Shown: positions 27,644 to 36,705, counted from the first letter of the stretch. The stretch is DNA of 64,000 bases from Alphaproteobacteria bacterium (GCA_016124205.1 WGOD01000002.1:558001-622000); one strand, 5' to 3'. Program-made: numbers and translations. The notes: a model not told the origin generated them from the sequence alone.

Positions 27644-28780
27644 ATGTCTGAGGATTTCCGCGCCCTGTTCGACCTGCCGCGCGAGGTCACCTATCTCAAC
27701 TGCGCCTATATGGGTCCGCTGCCGACCGCCTCGGTCGAGGCCGGCATGGCAAGCTACCGCCAGAAGGCGCAGCCCTGGAATGTGAAGGCGCCGGGCGACT
27801 TCTTCACCGGACCGGACGCCTTGCGCGCCGAAGCGGGCAAGCTGTTTGGCGGGTCGGCGGAGAATATCGCCCTCGTCCCCGCCGCCAGCTACGGCCTCGC
27901 CACGGCGGCGCGGAATCTGAGCCCGGACGACGGGTCGGAAATCCTCGTCCTGAAGGATCAATTCCCGTCCAACGTCTATACGTGGCGGGTGCTGGCCGAA
28001 CGCACGGGCGCGACGGTCCGGACGATCTCGCGCTCGGCCAATGAGAGCTGGACCGAGGCGGTGATGGCCGCCATCGGGCCGCGGACCGCCGTCCTCGCCC
28101 TGCCGCAGGTCCACTGGGCCGATGGCGGGTCGCTCGACCTTGAAACCATCGCCGCCGAGGGCCGCAGGCATGGCGCGGCGCTGGTGCTCGACCTGACCCA
28201 GTCGCTCGGCGCGAAACCCTTCGACGTCAAAGCGGTCGATCCCGATTTCGCGGTTTCAGCCTGTTACAAATGGCTGCTCGGCCCCTACACGATCGGGGTG
28301 ATGCACATCGCCGACCGGCACCTGAACGGCGTGCCGCTGGAAGAAAACTGGATCGCCCGGCAGGGGTCGGAGGATTTCGCCCGCCTCGTCGACTATGCTG
28401 ACGGTTACGCCCCCGGCGCACGGCGATTCGACATGGGCGAGCGCAGCGGCTTCCAGCTTGTCCCCGCCGCGACCGCCTCGGTTAAACTCCTCAACGCTAT
28501 CGGCGTCGGCCGGATCGCGGACACGCTTCGCGGGACAACCGCCGCCCTCGCCGACTCCGTCCGATCGCTCGGCGTGAAGGACGACGTGCCGGAGCGCGCC
28601 GGCCACTATCTCTGCCTCTCGCTTCCCGCCGGTGCGCCGGCCGATCTCGCGGCGCGACTGGCTGCGACCGGCGTTCATGTCTCGCAACGCGGCGACCGGC
28701 TGCGCGTGACGCCGCATCTTTATAGTGACGAAGATGATATCCGGCGCTTTGAACATGCGATGAAGGCGGCGCTCAAATGA
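27644..28780 (+). CDS. PLP-dependent aminotransferase, class V (NifS/isopenicillin epimerase-like)
   Basis: 378 residues. EVTYLNCAYMGPLPTASVEAG, ENIALVPAASYGLATAARNL, ALPQVHWADGGSLDLETIA, LVLDLTQSLGAKPFDV (PLP Asp) and the PLP lysine in VSACYKWLLGPYTIGVM place it in aminotransferase class V. Similar to the enzymes annotated cysteine desulfurase-like or kynureninase-like; the real substrate is unknown. No typical ribosome site is seen before the ATG. The stop overlaps the start of the EamA gene (ATGA), so the transporter may export a product of the enzyme (inference). Confidence 0.86.
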   Translation: MSEDFRALFDLPREVTYLNCAYMGPLPTASVEAGMASYRQKAQPWNVKAPGDFFTGPDALRAEAGKLFGGSAENIALVPAASYGLATAARNLSPDDGSEILVLKDQFPSNVYTWRVLAERTGATVRTISRSANESWTEAVMAAIGPRTAVLALPQVHWADGGSLDLETIAAEGRRHGAALVLDLTQSLGAKPFDVKAVDPDFAVSACYKWLLGPYTIGVMHIADRHLNGVPLEENWIARQGSEDFARLVDYADGYAPGARRFDMGERSGFQLVPAATASVKLLNAIGVGRIADTLRGTTAALADSVRSLGVKDDVPERAGHYLCLSLPAGAPADLAARLAATGVHVSQRGDRLRVTPHLYSDEDDIRRFEHAMKAALK

Positions 28781-29685
28781 GCCCGCTGCGCGCCGCCGGA
28801 CCGAGGGAATGGGCGCTGCTCGGCGTCCTGGCCGCGACTTGGGGCACGGCCTTCGCCTTCATCAGTTTCGCGCTCGACGCCGCACCGCCCGGCGCGCTGG
28901 CCTTCGCCCGGCTGGCCCTGGCGGCCGTCATGCTGACCGTCTGGGCTTACGCCATCGGCGAAAAACTGCCCGGACTGAAAGACAAGCGATGGCTGTGGTT
29001 CATCGCGCTTGGCCTTTTCGGGAACGCCCTTCCCTTCACCCTCATCCCCTGGGGGCAGCAATTCATCCCCTCGGCGGTGGCCGGCATTCTTCTCGCCTTC
29101 ATGCCGCTGATGACGGTGGCGATGGCGCATGTCTTCACCGACGAGAAGATGACGAAGATCACCGCCTTGGGCTTTCTCGTCGGCTTTGCCGGCGTGGTGG
29201 TACTGATCGGTCCGGCGGCCCTCGGCGGCCTCGTCGGCGGGGATTTCATCGCCCAGCTGGCGGTGCTCGGCGCGGCGCTGTCCTTTGCCACCAATGTGGT
29301 GATCGCCCGGCGGGCACCGCCCATGCATCCGCTTGTTTCCGCAGCGGGAATGCTGATCCTTGCGGCGGTGTGGACCGCGCCCTACGGGCTGTGGGACCTC
29401 GTGACCCATTCCCGGCCGAACGCCGCCGGCTGGGCCGCGGCGCTATGGCTGGCCATCGGACCGACGGCGCTCGGATCGGTGATCTACATGCGGCTGGTGA
29501 CGACGGCCGGTGCCGGATTCCTGGCCACAACCAATTACATCGTCCCGGTCGTCGCCCTCGGCGCCGGACTGGTTCTGGGCGAGGCGATCGGGCTCAGCGC
29601 CCCGCTCGGCCTGATGATCATTCTGGTCGGGATCGTGATCGCCCGGAGGGGTCAGCGCGCCGCGTCGCGCAGCGGCCAGACATGA
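28777..29685 (+). CDS. EamA/DMT family transporter
   Basis: 302 residues with ten predicted membrane segments in two EamA repeats (first repeat from WALLGVLAATWGTAFAFISFAL, second from LAVLGAALSFATNVVIARRAPP). RLALAAVMLTVW and YIVPVVALGAGLVLGEAIG are family-like. Probably a metabolite exporter; the substrate is unknown. The last 34 bp overlap the convergent thiD. Confidence 0.88.
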   Translation: MSPLRAAGPREWALLGVLAATWGTAFAFISFALDAAPPGALAFARLALAAVMLTVWAYAIGEKLPGLKDKRWLWFIALGLFGNALPFTLIPWGQQFIPSAVAGILLAFMPLMTVAMAHVFTDEKMTKITALGFLVGFAGVVVLIGPAALGGLVGGDFIAQLAVLGAALSFATNVVIARRAPPMHPLVSAAGMLILAAVWTAPYGLWDLVTHSRPNAAGWAAALWLAIGPTALGSVIYMRLVTTAGAGFLATTNYIVPVVALGAGLVLGEAIGLSAPLGLMIILVGIVIARRGQRAASRSGQT

Positions 29686-30488
29686 TCGACCGGGCCGTGG
29701 CCCGCGCCGAAACCCGGTGCGCGAACAATGGCTTCGTGAAGATAGCGCCCGGCCCTCTCGACCGCCTCTGAGAGCGGCTGACCCAGCGCGATCCGCGCGG
29801 CGATGGCCGACGCCAGCGTGCAGCCCGTCCCGTGCGTGTTCGTCGTGTCAATGCGCGGGGATTCGAAGACCCGCATTTCCTTCGCGGTTACAAGCACATC
29901 GTGGACGACCGGGCCGGTCAGATGCCCGCCCTTCACCAGCGCGGCCTGCGCCCCGGCGGCGACCAGCGCCCGGCCCGCCTCGGCCTGCTCGCCGACATTG
30001 GACACCGTCAGCCCGGTCAGCTTCTCGGCTTCGGGGGCGTTCGGAGTCACCAGTGCAGCAAGGGGCAGAAGCTCCCCCCGCACCGCGGTGATGGCGTCTT
30101 CCGCGAGGAGCACGTCGCCAGACGTCGCGACCATGACCGGGTCGAGGACAAGCGGAATGTCCGCAGCGGCATCCTTCAAGACCCGAGCAACCAGCCGCAC
30201 CACGTCTGCCGTCGCGAGCATGCCGGTCTTGATCGCGTCCGCGCCGATATCGTCCAGCACGGCGCGTATCTGGCCTTCGATGATGTCGAGCGGGACGGGG
30301 TGGACCGCGGAAACGCCAAGCGTGTTCTGGACGGTCAGCGCGGTGACCGCGGTCGCGGCATAGCCGCCGGCCGCCGACACCGCCTTGATGTCGGCCTGAA
30401 TGCCTGCACCGCCGCCGGAATCCGATCCGGCGACGATCAGGACGCGTCCATTGGCCCCGCTCCCCTTCATGACGAAATTGTTAGACAT
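29652..30488 (-). CDS. thiD: Hydroxymethylpyrimidine/phosphomethylpyrimidine kinase
   Basis: 278 residues. It phosphorylates HMP and HMP-P, supplying the pyrimidine half of thiamine downstream of ThiC. VLIVAGSDSGGGAGIQADIKAVSAAGGYAATAVTALTVQNTLGV, DAIKTGMLA, VLDPVMVATSGD and the anion hole IDTTNTHGTGCTLASAIAA are diagnostic. The start at 30488 or at the Met seven codons later cannot be decided; neither has a good ribosome site. I looked for a THI element upstream and saw none. Confidence 0.94.
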   Translation of the reverse strand: MSNNFVMKGSGANGRVLIVAGSDSGGGAGIQADIKAVSAAGGYAATAVTALTVQNTLGVSAVHPVPLDIIEGQIRAVLDDIGADAIKTGMLATADVVRLVARVLKDAAADIPLVLDPVMVATSGDVLLAEDAITAVRGELLPLAALVTPNAPEAEKLTGLTVSNVGEQAEAGRALVAAGAQAALVKGGHLTGPVVHDVLVTAKEMRVFESPRIDTTNTHGTGCTLASAIAARIALGQPLSEAVERAGRYLHEAIVRAPGFGAGHGPVDHVWPLRDAAR

Positions 30489-30807
30489 GCGTGGCAGGTC
30501 TGACCAGTTCGGAAAGCCGCAGTGTGACCAAAAAGCCGCGCCTTCCGCACGGTGAACGCAAATTTCTCCACCAGGGGTAGTCAGACCCGCCCGACAGGCG
30601 TAGAGGCAGCGCCCCGATAACGGAAAGAGGTCCGCACCGACCCATGTACCAATCCTGAAACGCGCCGGACGGCTGATCGATCGTCCGACCCGCCACTGAC
30701 CGAATGCCGCGCGATGCGGCCAACGGCATAGCGGGCCTCCGCGATCCCGAAAGCCAGTTCCAATGTTTCACGATTGACGGGAGAAGGGCCGACCGCCCTT
30801 CGGTGCC
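30489..30807. other. 319-bp intergenic region
   Basis: Divergent space between thiD (minus) and the ABC exporter gene (plus). Only short frames without recognisable features are seen. It should hold both promoters, but no convincing -35/-10 pair, operator palindrome or riboswitch could be picked out by eye. GGGAGAAGGG near 30780 lies too far from the exporter ATG at 30808 to be its ribosome site. Confidence 0.4.
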
Positions 30808-32574
30808 ATGACCGACTCTACCGAAAATACGCCCCGCACGCTGTCCAATCTGCGGGTTATCGCCTTCCTGATCCGTCAGTGGCGGCGCCGTCCGCGGTTC
30901 TTCGCGACGATCATCGCCTTCACGATGACGGCGACGGTGCTCGATGTCTTCGTGCCGATCGCGGCCGGGGCGTTGATCGACGCGCTGACCAATCCGGAGA
31001 GCACCCACACGCACTGGGCGGCCTATGCGGCCTTCCTCAGCTTCGCCATCGGCGTGAATGCCTGCCGCCAGATCGCCATCCGCTTCGAGGTGCGCTTCTC
31101 CTCAGCGAACATGGCCGACATGGTGTCGGAGGCGTTCGCCAAGGTGCAGCGCTTCTCGCTCGACTGGCACGCCAACACTTTCGCCGGCAGCGTGGTCCGC
31201 AAGGTGACGCGCGGCATGTGGGCCTATGACGTCATCACGGCGACGACCTGGTTCGGCCTGATTCCCTCGGTCAGCGTGATGTACGGGCTCGGCCTCTACA
31301 TGCTGTTCAACTGGCCGGTGGTCGGGGCGTTCTCGCTGACTGTCACGACGATCTTCGTCGTCCTGACGATCATGGCATCGACCCTGTATATCCGGCCGCA
31401 GAACATCCGCTCGAACGCGATCGACAGCGAGCTCGGCGGGGCCGTGGCCGACGTGGTCGGCGGCATTGCGACGGTGAAGAGCTTCGGCGGCGAAGCGCGC
31501 GAGAATGACCGGTTCAGCCGGCTGGCCTGGCGCTGGCGCGCCGAGGTTAAGAAGACCTGGCTGCGCTTCGTCAATACGTGGCTGATCCAGATCGTTGCGA
31601 TCCTGTCGCTGCAGGCGGGACTGACGGGCCTTCTGATCCACATGTGGTCGACGGACCGGGCGAGCCCGGGCGATGTCGTCTTCGCGATCACCGCCTTCCT
31701 GCAGATGGCCGGTTACATGCGGCGCTTCGGCGAGGAATTCCAGAACGTCCAGCGCGGTCTCGACGAGATCCAGGACATCGCCCTCTTCGAGGAGATGGAG
31801 GTCCAGATCGAGGACGCGCCGGATGCGCCGGACTTCGTTGCGGGCGCGGGCGAGATCGTCTTCGACGACGTCACCTTCGCCTACGAGAACGCCGCAGGCG
31901 CGCTCTACGAGGACTTCACCCTGACGATCACGCCGGGGGAGAAAGTCGCGCTGGTCGGCCCCACCGGTGCCGGCAAGTCGACCTTCGTGAAGCTGGTCCA
32001 GCGCCTCTACGACGTGACCGGCGGGGCGATCCGCATCGACGGTCAGGACGTTCGCCATGTGACGCAGGCGAGCCTTCGAAGCGCCGTCGCGCTGGTGCCG
32101 CAGGACCCGGTCCTGTTCCACCGCTCGATCGCGGAGAACATCGCCTATGCGCGTCCCGACGCCTCGATGAAGGAGATCCGCCGGGCAGCAAAGCTCGCCC
32201 ATGCAGACGGCTTCATCACCGCCCTGCCCCAGGGCTACGACACGCTCGTGGGCGAGCGCGGCGTGAAGCTGTCGGGCGGCGAGCGTCAGCGGGTGGCAAT
32301 CGCCCGGGCCATCCTCGCCGATGCGCCGATCCTGATCTTCGACGAGGCGACGTCCAGCCTCGACAACGAGACGGAACGCGAGGTGCAGGCGGCGATGGAA
32401 GCGGCGACGGCGGGCAAGACGACGCTGGTCATCGCCCACCGCCTGTCGACGATCCGCGACGCGGACCGGATTCTCGTTTTCGAGAAGGGCCGCATCGTGG
32501 AACAGGGCACGCACGACCGGCTGATGTCGGACGACGGGCTCTACGCCCGGCTCGCGGCGGTGGCGGCAGGATAA
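30808..32574 (+). CDS. ABC exporter, fused membrane and ATPase domains
   Basis: 588 residues. The N-terminal ABC membrane domain (six segments, about 25-330) is fused to an ATPase. Walker A GPTGAGKST is near 385, the signature LSGGERQRVAIARAIL near 488, Walker B ILIFDEATSS near 507, and the H-loop in VIAHRLSTI. MsbA-like half-transporter that works as a homodimer; the cargo cannot be told. Its last 14 codons recur, with mostly synonymous changes, 600 bp downstream. Confidence 0.92.
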   Translation: MTDSTENTPRTLSNLRVIAFLIRQWRRRPRFFATIIAFTMTATVLDVFVPIAAGALIDALTNPESTHTHWAAYAAFLSFAIGVNACRQIAIRFEVRFSSANMADMVSEAFAKVQRFSLDWHANTFAGSVVRKVTRGMWAYDVITATTWFGLIPSVSVMYGLGLYMLFNWPVVGAFSLTVTTIFVVLTIMASTLYIRPQNIRSNAIDSELGGAVADVVGGIATVKSFGGEARENDRFSRLAWRWRAEVKKTWLRFVNTWLIQIVAILSLQAGLTGLLIHMWSTDRASPGDVVFAITAFLQMAGYMRRFGEEFQNVQRGLDEIQDIALFEEMEVQIEDAPDAPDFVAGAGEIVFDDVTFAYENAAGALYEDFTLTITPGEKVALVGPTGAGKSTFVKLVQRLYDVTGGAIRIDGQDVRHVTQASLRSAVALVPQDPVLFHRSIAENIAYARPDASMKEIRRAAKLAHADGFITALPQGYDTLVGERGVKLSGGERQRVAIARAILADAPILIFDEATSSLDNETEREVQAAMEAATAGKTTLVIAHRLSTIRDADRILVFEKGRIVEQGTHDRLMSDDGLYARLAAVAAG

Positions 32575-32585
32575 GGGGACAGCCA

Positions 32586-33110
32586 ATGCGCGATCTTGTT
32601 TATCACGTGGCCGTTTCGCTCGATGGGTTCATCGCCGGACGGAATGGCGACGCGTCGATGTTTCCTGACGGCGACCATGCCGAAGCCTATCTCGCACAGC
32701 TCAAGGACTACGATACCGTGATCATGGGGCGACGAACCTATGAATACGGCTACTCATTTGGCCTGGAGCCGGGCCAACGTGCGTATCCGCATATGCGTCA
32801 CGTTGTGATGTCGACATCACTAAGGCTGCCTGGTGACGCCGTTGAGGTGTGGAATGGCGACGCGGCAGATCGCGTAGAGGCGCTCAAGCGCGACACCGGC
32901 ACGCCAATCTATCTTTGTGGAGGAGGCACCCTTGCCGGCGCACTCCACCAGAACGGCCTGATCGACCGGATGGTGTTGAAAATCTGCCCGCTCACACTGG
33001 GGGAGGGAGTCCCCCTGCTCGCCGGAGCCATGGACGCAACGCGTTGGCGGCTCTCGGGACAGGTAACCTACGCATCAGGTGTCATCGAGGCTCATTATCT
33101 CGCTGCCTGA
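32586..33110 (+). CDS. Dihydrofolate reductase-like protein (RibD C-terminal family)
   Basis: 174 residues. VYHVAVSLDGFIAG at the N-terminus, DYDTVIMGRRTYEYG, GTPIYLCGGGTLAGALHQNGLIDRMVLKICPLTLGEGVPLLAG fit the DHFR-like superfamily (YwjB/YyaP type), which bind NADPH but usually lack a proven reaction. The start is 11 bp after the ABC exporter stop. Base use is somewhat less GC-extreme than the exporter (for example CGTTGTGATGTCGACATCACTAAGG-type stretches), and the gene sits between two copies of the exporter's 3' end, suggesting it arrived by insertion. Confidence 0.86.
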   Translation: MRDLVYHVAVSLDGFIAGRNGDASMFPDGDHAEAYLAQLKDYDTVIMGRRTYEYGYSFGLEPGQRAYPHMRHVVMSTSLRLPGDAVEVWNGDAADRVEALKRDTGTPIYLCGGGTLAGALHQNGLIDRMVLKICPLTLGEGVPLLAGAMDATRWRLSGQVTYASGVIEAHYLAA

Positions 33111-33177
33111 AGCCATAACAGACAGCCTTCGTGCCGACCTCAGGCGAGCTAATCTGCCGTGTGACGAGACGCTGGCC

Positions 33178-33224
33178 GGACCACGGCCTCTACGCCCGGC
33201 TAGCGGCCGTGGCGGCGGGGTAAG
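33178..33224 (+). pseudogene. Remnant second copy of the ABC exporter 3' end
   Basis: 47 bp matching 32529-32575 at 41 positions. In frame it reads DHGLYARLAAVAAG-stop against DDGLYARLAAVAAG-stop. Five of the six changes are silent third-position changes, which suggests it came from a related gene under selection rather than from recent local copying. Its antisense strand supplies the last codons of the Sel1 gene. Confidence 0.75.
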
Positions 33225-34710
33225 TCAACGCCTCGGGGAGCGGGAAGCCGTGTTCGGTCAGCAGATCGGCCGCGCGCTCCCGCTCTTCGGCACTCATGTC
33301 CCGATAGGCGTATGACAGGGCGGAATTGACGTCCCGCTCGAGCGAAGCGTCGCCTCCGGTTCGCGCCTGATGGAGCAGGAGGCAGGCTTCCGGCAGGTCA
33401 CTCGACCCGCCCCTTCCTTCCAGAAGCAAGCGCGCCAGCCTGTATTGTGCGTGGGGGTGGCCGGCATCGGCTGCGACGCGATATTCGCGGCGGGCATGCC
33501 TGACGGAAGCGGCCTCACCTTCGTCAATCAACAGGCCCAGTTGATAGATGGATTCGATGTGACCTCTCCGCGCCGCAGGGAGGAGCCGCCTGAAAGCTCT
33601 GCTTCTATCGGGATGGCCGTTCCGGCCTTCCCGATACATGCGCCCGGCAGCGCACATCGCATCACAGTCGTGGAGTTCCGCGCCGCGCTCGTAGAAAGCG
33701 AGCGCCTCGTCCAATAGCCCGCAGGCTTCGCTTTGCCGTCCGGCCGCGTGGCAGGCAGCACCGCTGCCTTGATCGCAGCCCCTTTGATAAAGCTGGTTGG
33801 CCTTCTGGGAGTCCGGCGGCTCCCCGGTCCCGCCTTCGGCGAGCCGGCCCAGATGGTAATGCCCGTCGGGCAAATCGTTCTCGATCATCTCGCGATAGCA
33901 TTCCCGCGCCATCGCGATATCGGCCTCGCCATTGATCCCGCTCTCGTGGAGTTCCCCGAGGTTTTGCCACGCCTCGGGCCGTCCGAGTTTGATCGCTGTC
34001 CGGAAATGCTCCGTGGCCGTCTTTCGATCGACGGTTACGCCTATGCCCTCAGCATGGAGACGACCCAGCGCCAGGTGCGCCAATCCGGAACCGTGGCGTG
34101 CCGACTCGTTCAGCCGACGAAACCAGTGATCGTCCCCGGCATTCGCGTCCGAAAGCCGAATTCTGTTTTCAAAGAATAGCGCCACTTCGTCCCAGCCCGC
34201 CTTTTCGGCGCGCTCGAGATAGGCAAGTCCGGCAACCCGATCCCGCTTCGTACCGATGCCGTGGAACAGGACGTAGCCGTAGTGATACAAGCCCCGCGCA
34301 TCGCCCTTCTCGGCAGCCAGCCGGGCCCACATCGCCGCCTTCCGGTCATGCGGCATTAGCCCAACGCCATGAAGGTAGCGGTGCGCGAACTCGGATTGTG
34401 ACTGGGCAAAGCCGCGATTGGCCGATTTTCGGTATAGGCGGATTGCGCCTCGATCGCCTCCTGGCACGTGCCCGCGCGCCTGGAGCACCGCCAGATTGTG
34501 AGTCGCGGCATCGACACCGCTGCGTGACAGGCGGGAATAGATCGCCGCCGCAGCCGCGAAATCCTCGCGCTCCCAAGCGGCTTCCGCCTCCTTCATTTGA
34601 TCGCGCATGTCGGACTGAGACGTCCAAGACGCCGTGATGGTCGCAAAAATCGCGCGTATCCAGCCGGAGACCACAACCGCACCTCTTTCCAATCTCGTGA
34701 CGATAGACAT
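33190..34710 (-). CDS. Sel1-repeat (SEL1/TPR-like) protein
   Basis: 506 residues built of about ten 36-residue Sel1-like repeats, for example AIRLYRKSANRGFAQSQSEFAHRYLHGVG, AAMWARLAAEKGDARGLYHYGYVLFHGIG and EYRVAADAGHPHAQYRLARLLLEGRG. A scaffold for protein contacts is expected. The start is uncertain: 34710 gives an N-terminal hydrophobic stretch that might anchor it (GAVVVSGWIRAIFATITASW), whereas 34608 begins at MRDQMKEAEAAWERED. The C-terminal PAATAASRA is encoded antisense to the exporter remnant. Divergent from the TPR gene. Confidence 0.78.
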   Translation of the reverse strand: MSIVTRLERGAVVVSGWIRAIFATITASWTSQSDMRDQMKEAEAAWEREDFAAAAAIYSRLSRSGVDAATHNLAVLQARGHVPGGDRGAIRLYRKSANRGFAQSQSEFAHRYLHGVGLMPHDRKAAMWARLAAEKGDARGLYHYGYVLFHGIGTKRDRVAGLAYLERAEKAGWDEVALFFENRIRLSDANAGDDHWFRRLNESARHGSGLAHLALGRLHAEGIGVTVDRKTATEHFRTAIKLGRPEAWQNLGELHESGINGEADIAMARECYREMIENDLPDGHYHLGRLAEGGTGEPPDSQKANQLYQRGCDQGSGAACHAAGRQSEACGLLDEALAFYERGAELHDCDAMCAAGRMYREGRNGHPDRSRAFRRLLPAARRGHIESIYQLGLLIDEGEAASVRHARREYRVAADAGHPHAQYRLARLLLEGRGGSSDLPEACLLLHQARTGGDASLERDVNSALSYAYRDMSAEERERAADLLTEHGFPLPEALTYPAATAASRA

Positions 34711-34755
34711 TCAAGCTCGTCAAAGTCGAGACGGGGTAAGCCCTTCTAAATTCTC

Positions 34756-34798
34756 GTCTCCCCCTGCCGCGTGTGCTAGTCAGGCGGCAGGGGGAGAC
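34756..34798 (+). promoter_or_regulatory. 15-bp perfect hairpin enclosing a ribosome binding site
   Basis: Arms GTCTCCCCCTGCCGC (34756-34770) and GCGGCAGGGGGAGAC (34784-34798) are perfectly complementary around a 13-nt loop. The GGGGGAG ribosome site of the TPR gene lies in the 3' arm, 6 nt before the ATG at 34805 ends the spacing. Folding of the mRNA would hide it. Confidence 0.75.
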
Positions 34799-34804
34799 AA
34801 TTTG

Positions 34805-36631
34805 ATGACAGGTTTGCTGGCCGAGCTTCGCCGCCGCAACGTGTTCCGCGTCGCTGCCGCCTATCTGGTCGTGGGCTGGCTGGTCCTACAGGTCATCGCG
34901 GTGATCGCCGAACCGCTCGGCCTGCCGGGCTGGACTGACACGCTGGTCATCGTCCTGCTCGGCATCGCCTTTCCCGTCGCGCTCATTCTCGCCTGGGCTT
35001 TCGAGGTGACGCCGGAGGGCGTCAAGCTGACCGCCTCGGTGCCCGAAGGCGAAAGCATCTCGGGAAAGACCGGGCGGCGCCTCGACATCGTCATTGCGGC
35101 AGGGCTCGCCGTGCTGATCGGCCTCATCGTCTGGCAGCAGGTGACGCGGAGTGCACCCGCCGGCATCCAACCAGATGCGGCGATGGCTGAAGCCGCCGGA
35201 CCGGCCGACAACACGATTGCAGTCCTGCCCTTCGCCGATCTCTCCGCGCAAGGCGACCAAGCGTATTTCGCCGACGGGATCGCGGAGGAAATCCTCAACG
35301 TGCTGGCGCAGATCGACGCGTTGAGCGTCACCTCGCGCACCTCGGCCTTCGTGTTCCGCAGCGACAGCAATCTGTCGATCCCTGACATCGCCGATGCGCT
35401 GCAAGTGCGGCATGTGCTGGAAGGGTCGGTGCGCACGTCCGGCGGCATGATCCGGATCACGGCGCAGCTGATCGATGCCGAAACCGACCAGCATCTCTGG
35501 TCCGATACGTTCGACCGCGAGCTGAACGCGGAGAATGTCTTCGCCGTGCAGGACGAGATCGCCGCGGCGATCACCCGCGAGCTTGCCGTGCGCCTCGACG
35601 TCCCGATCGCAGCACCGACCGCTGCCCGAACGACCAGCGATGTCGATGCCTATTCCGCCTATCTGCGCGGGCGGGAGCTGTTCTTCGACCGCAATTACGA
35701 GAACCTGCCACGCTCGGTCGAGGCGCTGGAACGCGCCATCGATCTCGATCCGGATTTCGTCGAGGCAAGGGCCATCCTATCAATGGCATACGCCGTTTCT
35801 CCTGGCTGGGGCTTTCACGACCGCGACTATCGGCAACTCTCGCTCGATATGGCCGGATCCGTCCTGGAAACCCAGCCGGACAATCCGTTGGCGCTTACAA
35901 CAATCGGCCAGGCTGCGCGCATCCTGGTGCCGCCCGACTGGGACACGGCGATCGACTACTACAGCCGCGCCATCGCCTCGGACCCGCGCAGCCCGACTGC
36001 CCGGCTGTGGCGGGCGCAGGCCTATCGCGATCTCGGATTTTTCGAGCTTGCAGACGAGGATCTTCGAGCCTGCATCGAGGCCGAGCCGCTCTATGGCGTC
36101 TGCCTCTACAATCACGCCGCCAATCTCCTCAATCTGGGCCGTGACGAGGAGGCGTTCGCGTCGCTGATCCCGGTCATGGGAACCAGCCACTTCGAATCCT
36201 ATCCCGAATTTCTCGGAATCACGGCGCAGCGCGGAGACCGCGTGTTGCTGGCCTACATGATACGCGAACTGTCGGATTCCGTCGGTGATAGAACACGGTG
36301 GATCGTCCCCGGATTGCTGAGAGCGCTCAGCGACGAAACCTATGATCGGGACGCAGCACTTGATCAAATACGCCGCCGCCTTCTCGACGACGGCCATGAT
36401 CCCGACGACTATACCATGTCCACCCTCGCACTCGCTCACGGACTCTACGAGCGGGTTCCCGAAGAGCGCCAACCGGCGGGCTGGGTCTGGTTTCGCGGAT
36501 ATCCCGGTCTGCCCGGTTCGGATGCGGTCGAGACCGCGATCCGCCGCGAGCGGATCGACGAATACTGGCGCGAACACGGCTTCCCACCGCAATGCCGCCC
36601 TGTTGGCGCGGATGACTTTCGCTGCGAATAG
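34805..36631 (+). CDS. Membrane TPR protein with FlgO/TolB-like domain
   Basis: 608 residues. The family N-terminus LLAELRRRNVFRVAAAYLVVGWLVLQVI is followed by membrane segments to about residue 115 (LVIVLLGIAFPVALILAWAFEVTPEGVK and IVIAAGLAVLIGLIVWQQV). A FlgO/TolB N-terminal-like domain follows (NTIAVLPFADLSAQGDQAYFADGIAEEILNVLAQID ... LEGSVRTSGGMIRITAQLID), then TPR-like helices. Many relatives carry an N-terminal adenylate cyclase domain; none is present here. Role unknown, likely signalling or scaffolding. The start is fixed by the conserved N-terminus and the hairpin-borne GGGGGAG. Confidence 0.82.
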   Translation: MTGLLAELRRRNVFRVAAAYLVVGWLVLQVIAVIAEPLGLPGWTDTLVIVLLGIAFPVALILAWAFEVTPEGVKLTASVPEGESISGKTGRRLDIVIAAGLAVLIGLIVWQQVTRSAPAGIQPDAAMAEAAGPADNTIAVLPFADLSAQGDQAYFADGIAEEILNVLAQIDALSVTSRTSAFVFRSDSNLSIPDIADALQVRHVLEGSVRTSGGMIRITAQLIDAETDQHLWSDTFDRELNAENVFAVQDEIAAAITRELAVRLDVPIAAPTAARTTSDVDAYSAYLRGRELFFDRNYENLPRSVEALERAIDLDPDFVEARAILSMAYAVSPGWGFHDRDYRQLSLDMAGSVLETQPDNPLALTTIGQAARILVPPDWDTAIDYYSRAIASDPRSPTARLWRAQAYRDLGFFELADEDLRACIEAEPLYGVCLYNHAANLLNLGRDEEAFASLIPVMGTSHFESYPEFLGITAQRGDRVLLAYMIRELSDSVGDRTRWIVPGLLRALSDETYDRDAALDQIRRRLLDDGHDPDDYTMSTLALAHGLYERVPEERQPAGWVWFRGYPGLPGSDAVETAIRRERIDEYWREHGFPPQCRPVGADDFRCE

Positions 36632-36659
36632 CGCTGCGTCCAGCCTCCCTGCATCCGAT

Positions 36660-36699
36660 CTCCCTCATTGCTGCATCCCTAGGGACAGCAACGAGGGAG
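36660..36699 (+). promoter_or_regulatory. 14-bp hairpin enclosing the next ribosome binding site
   Basis: Arms CTCCCTCATTGCTG (36660-36673) and CAGCAACGAGGGAG (36686-36699) pair at 13 of 14 positions, with TCCCTAGGGA, itself a palindrome, in the loop. GAGGGAGG is the ribosome site for the ATG at 36706. It also lies 28 bp after the TPR stop, so it may double as a terminator. Confidence 0.68.
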
Positions 36700-36705
36700 G
36701 ATTGG

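Noticed and set aside
30489-30807. TPP riboswitch upstream of thiD
   Set aside because: The conserved THI blocks are not present on the minus strand.
31102-32586. 494-codon frame antisense to the ABC exporter
   Set aside because: No recognisable domains, and the plus strand has all ABC motifs.
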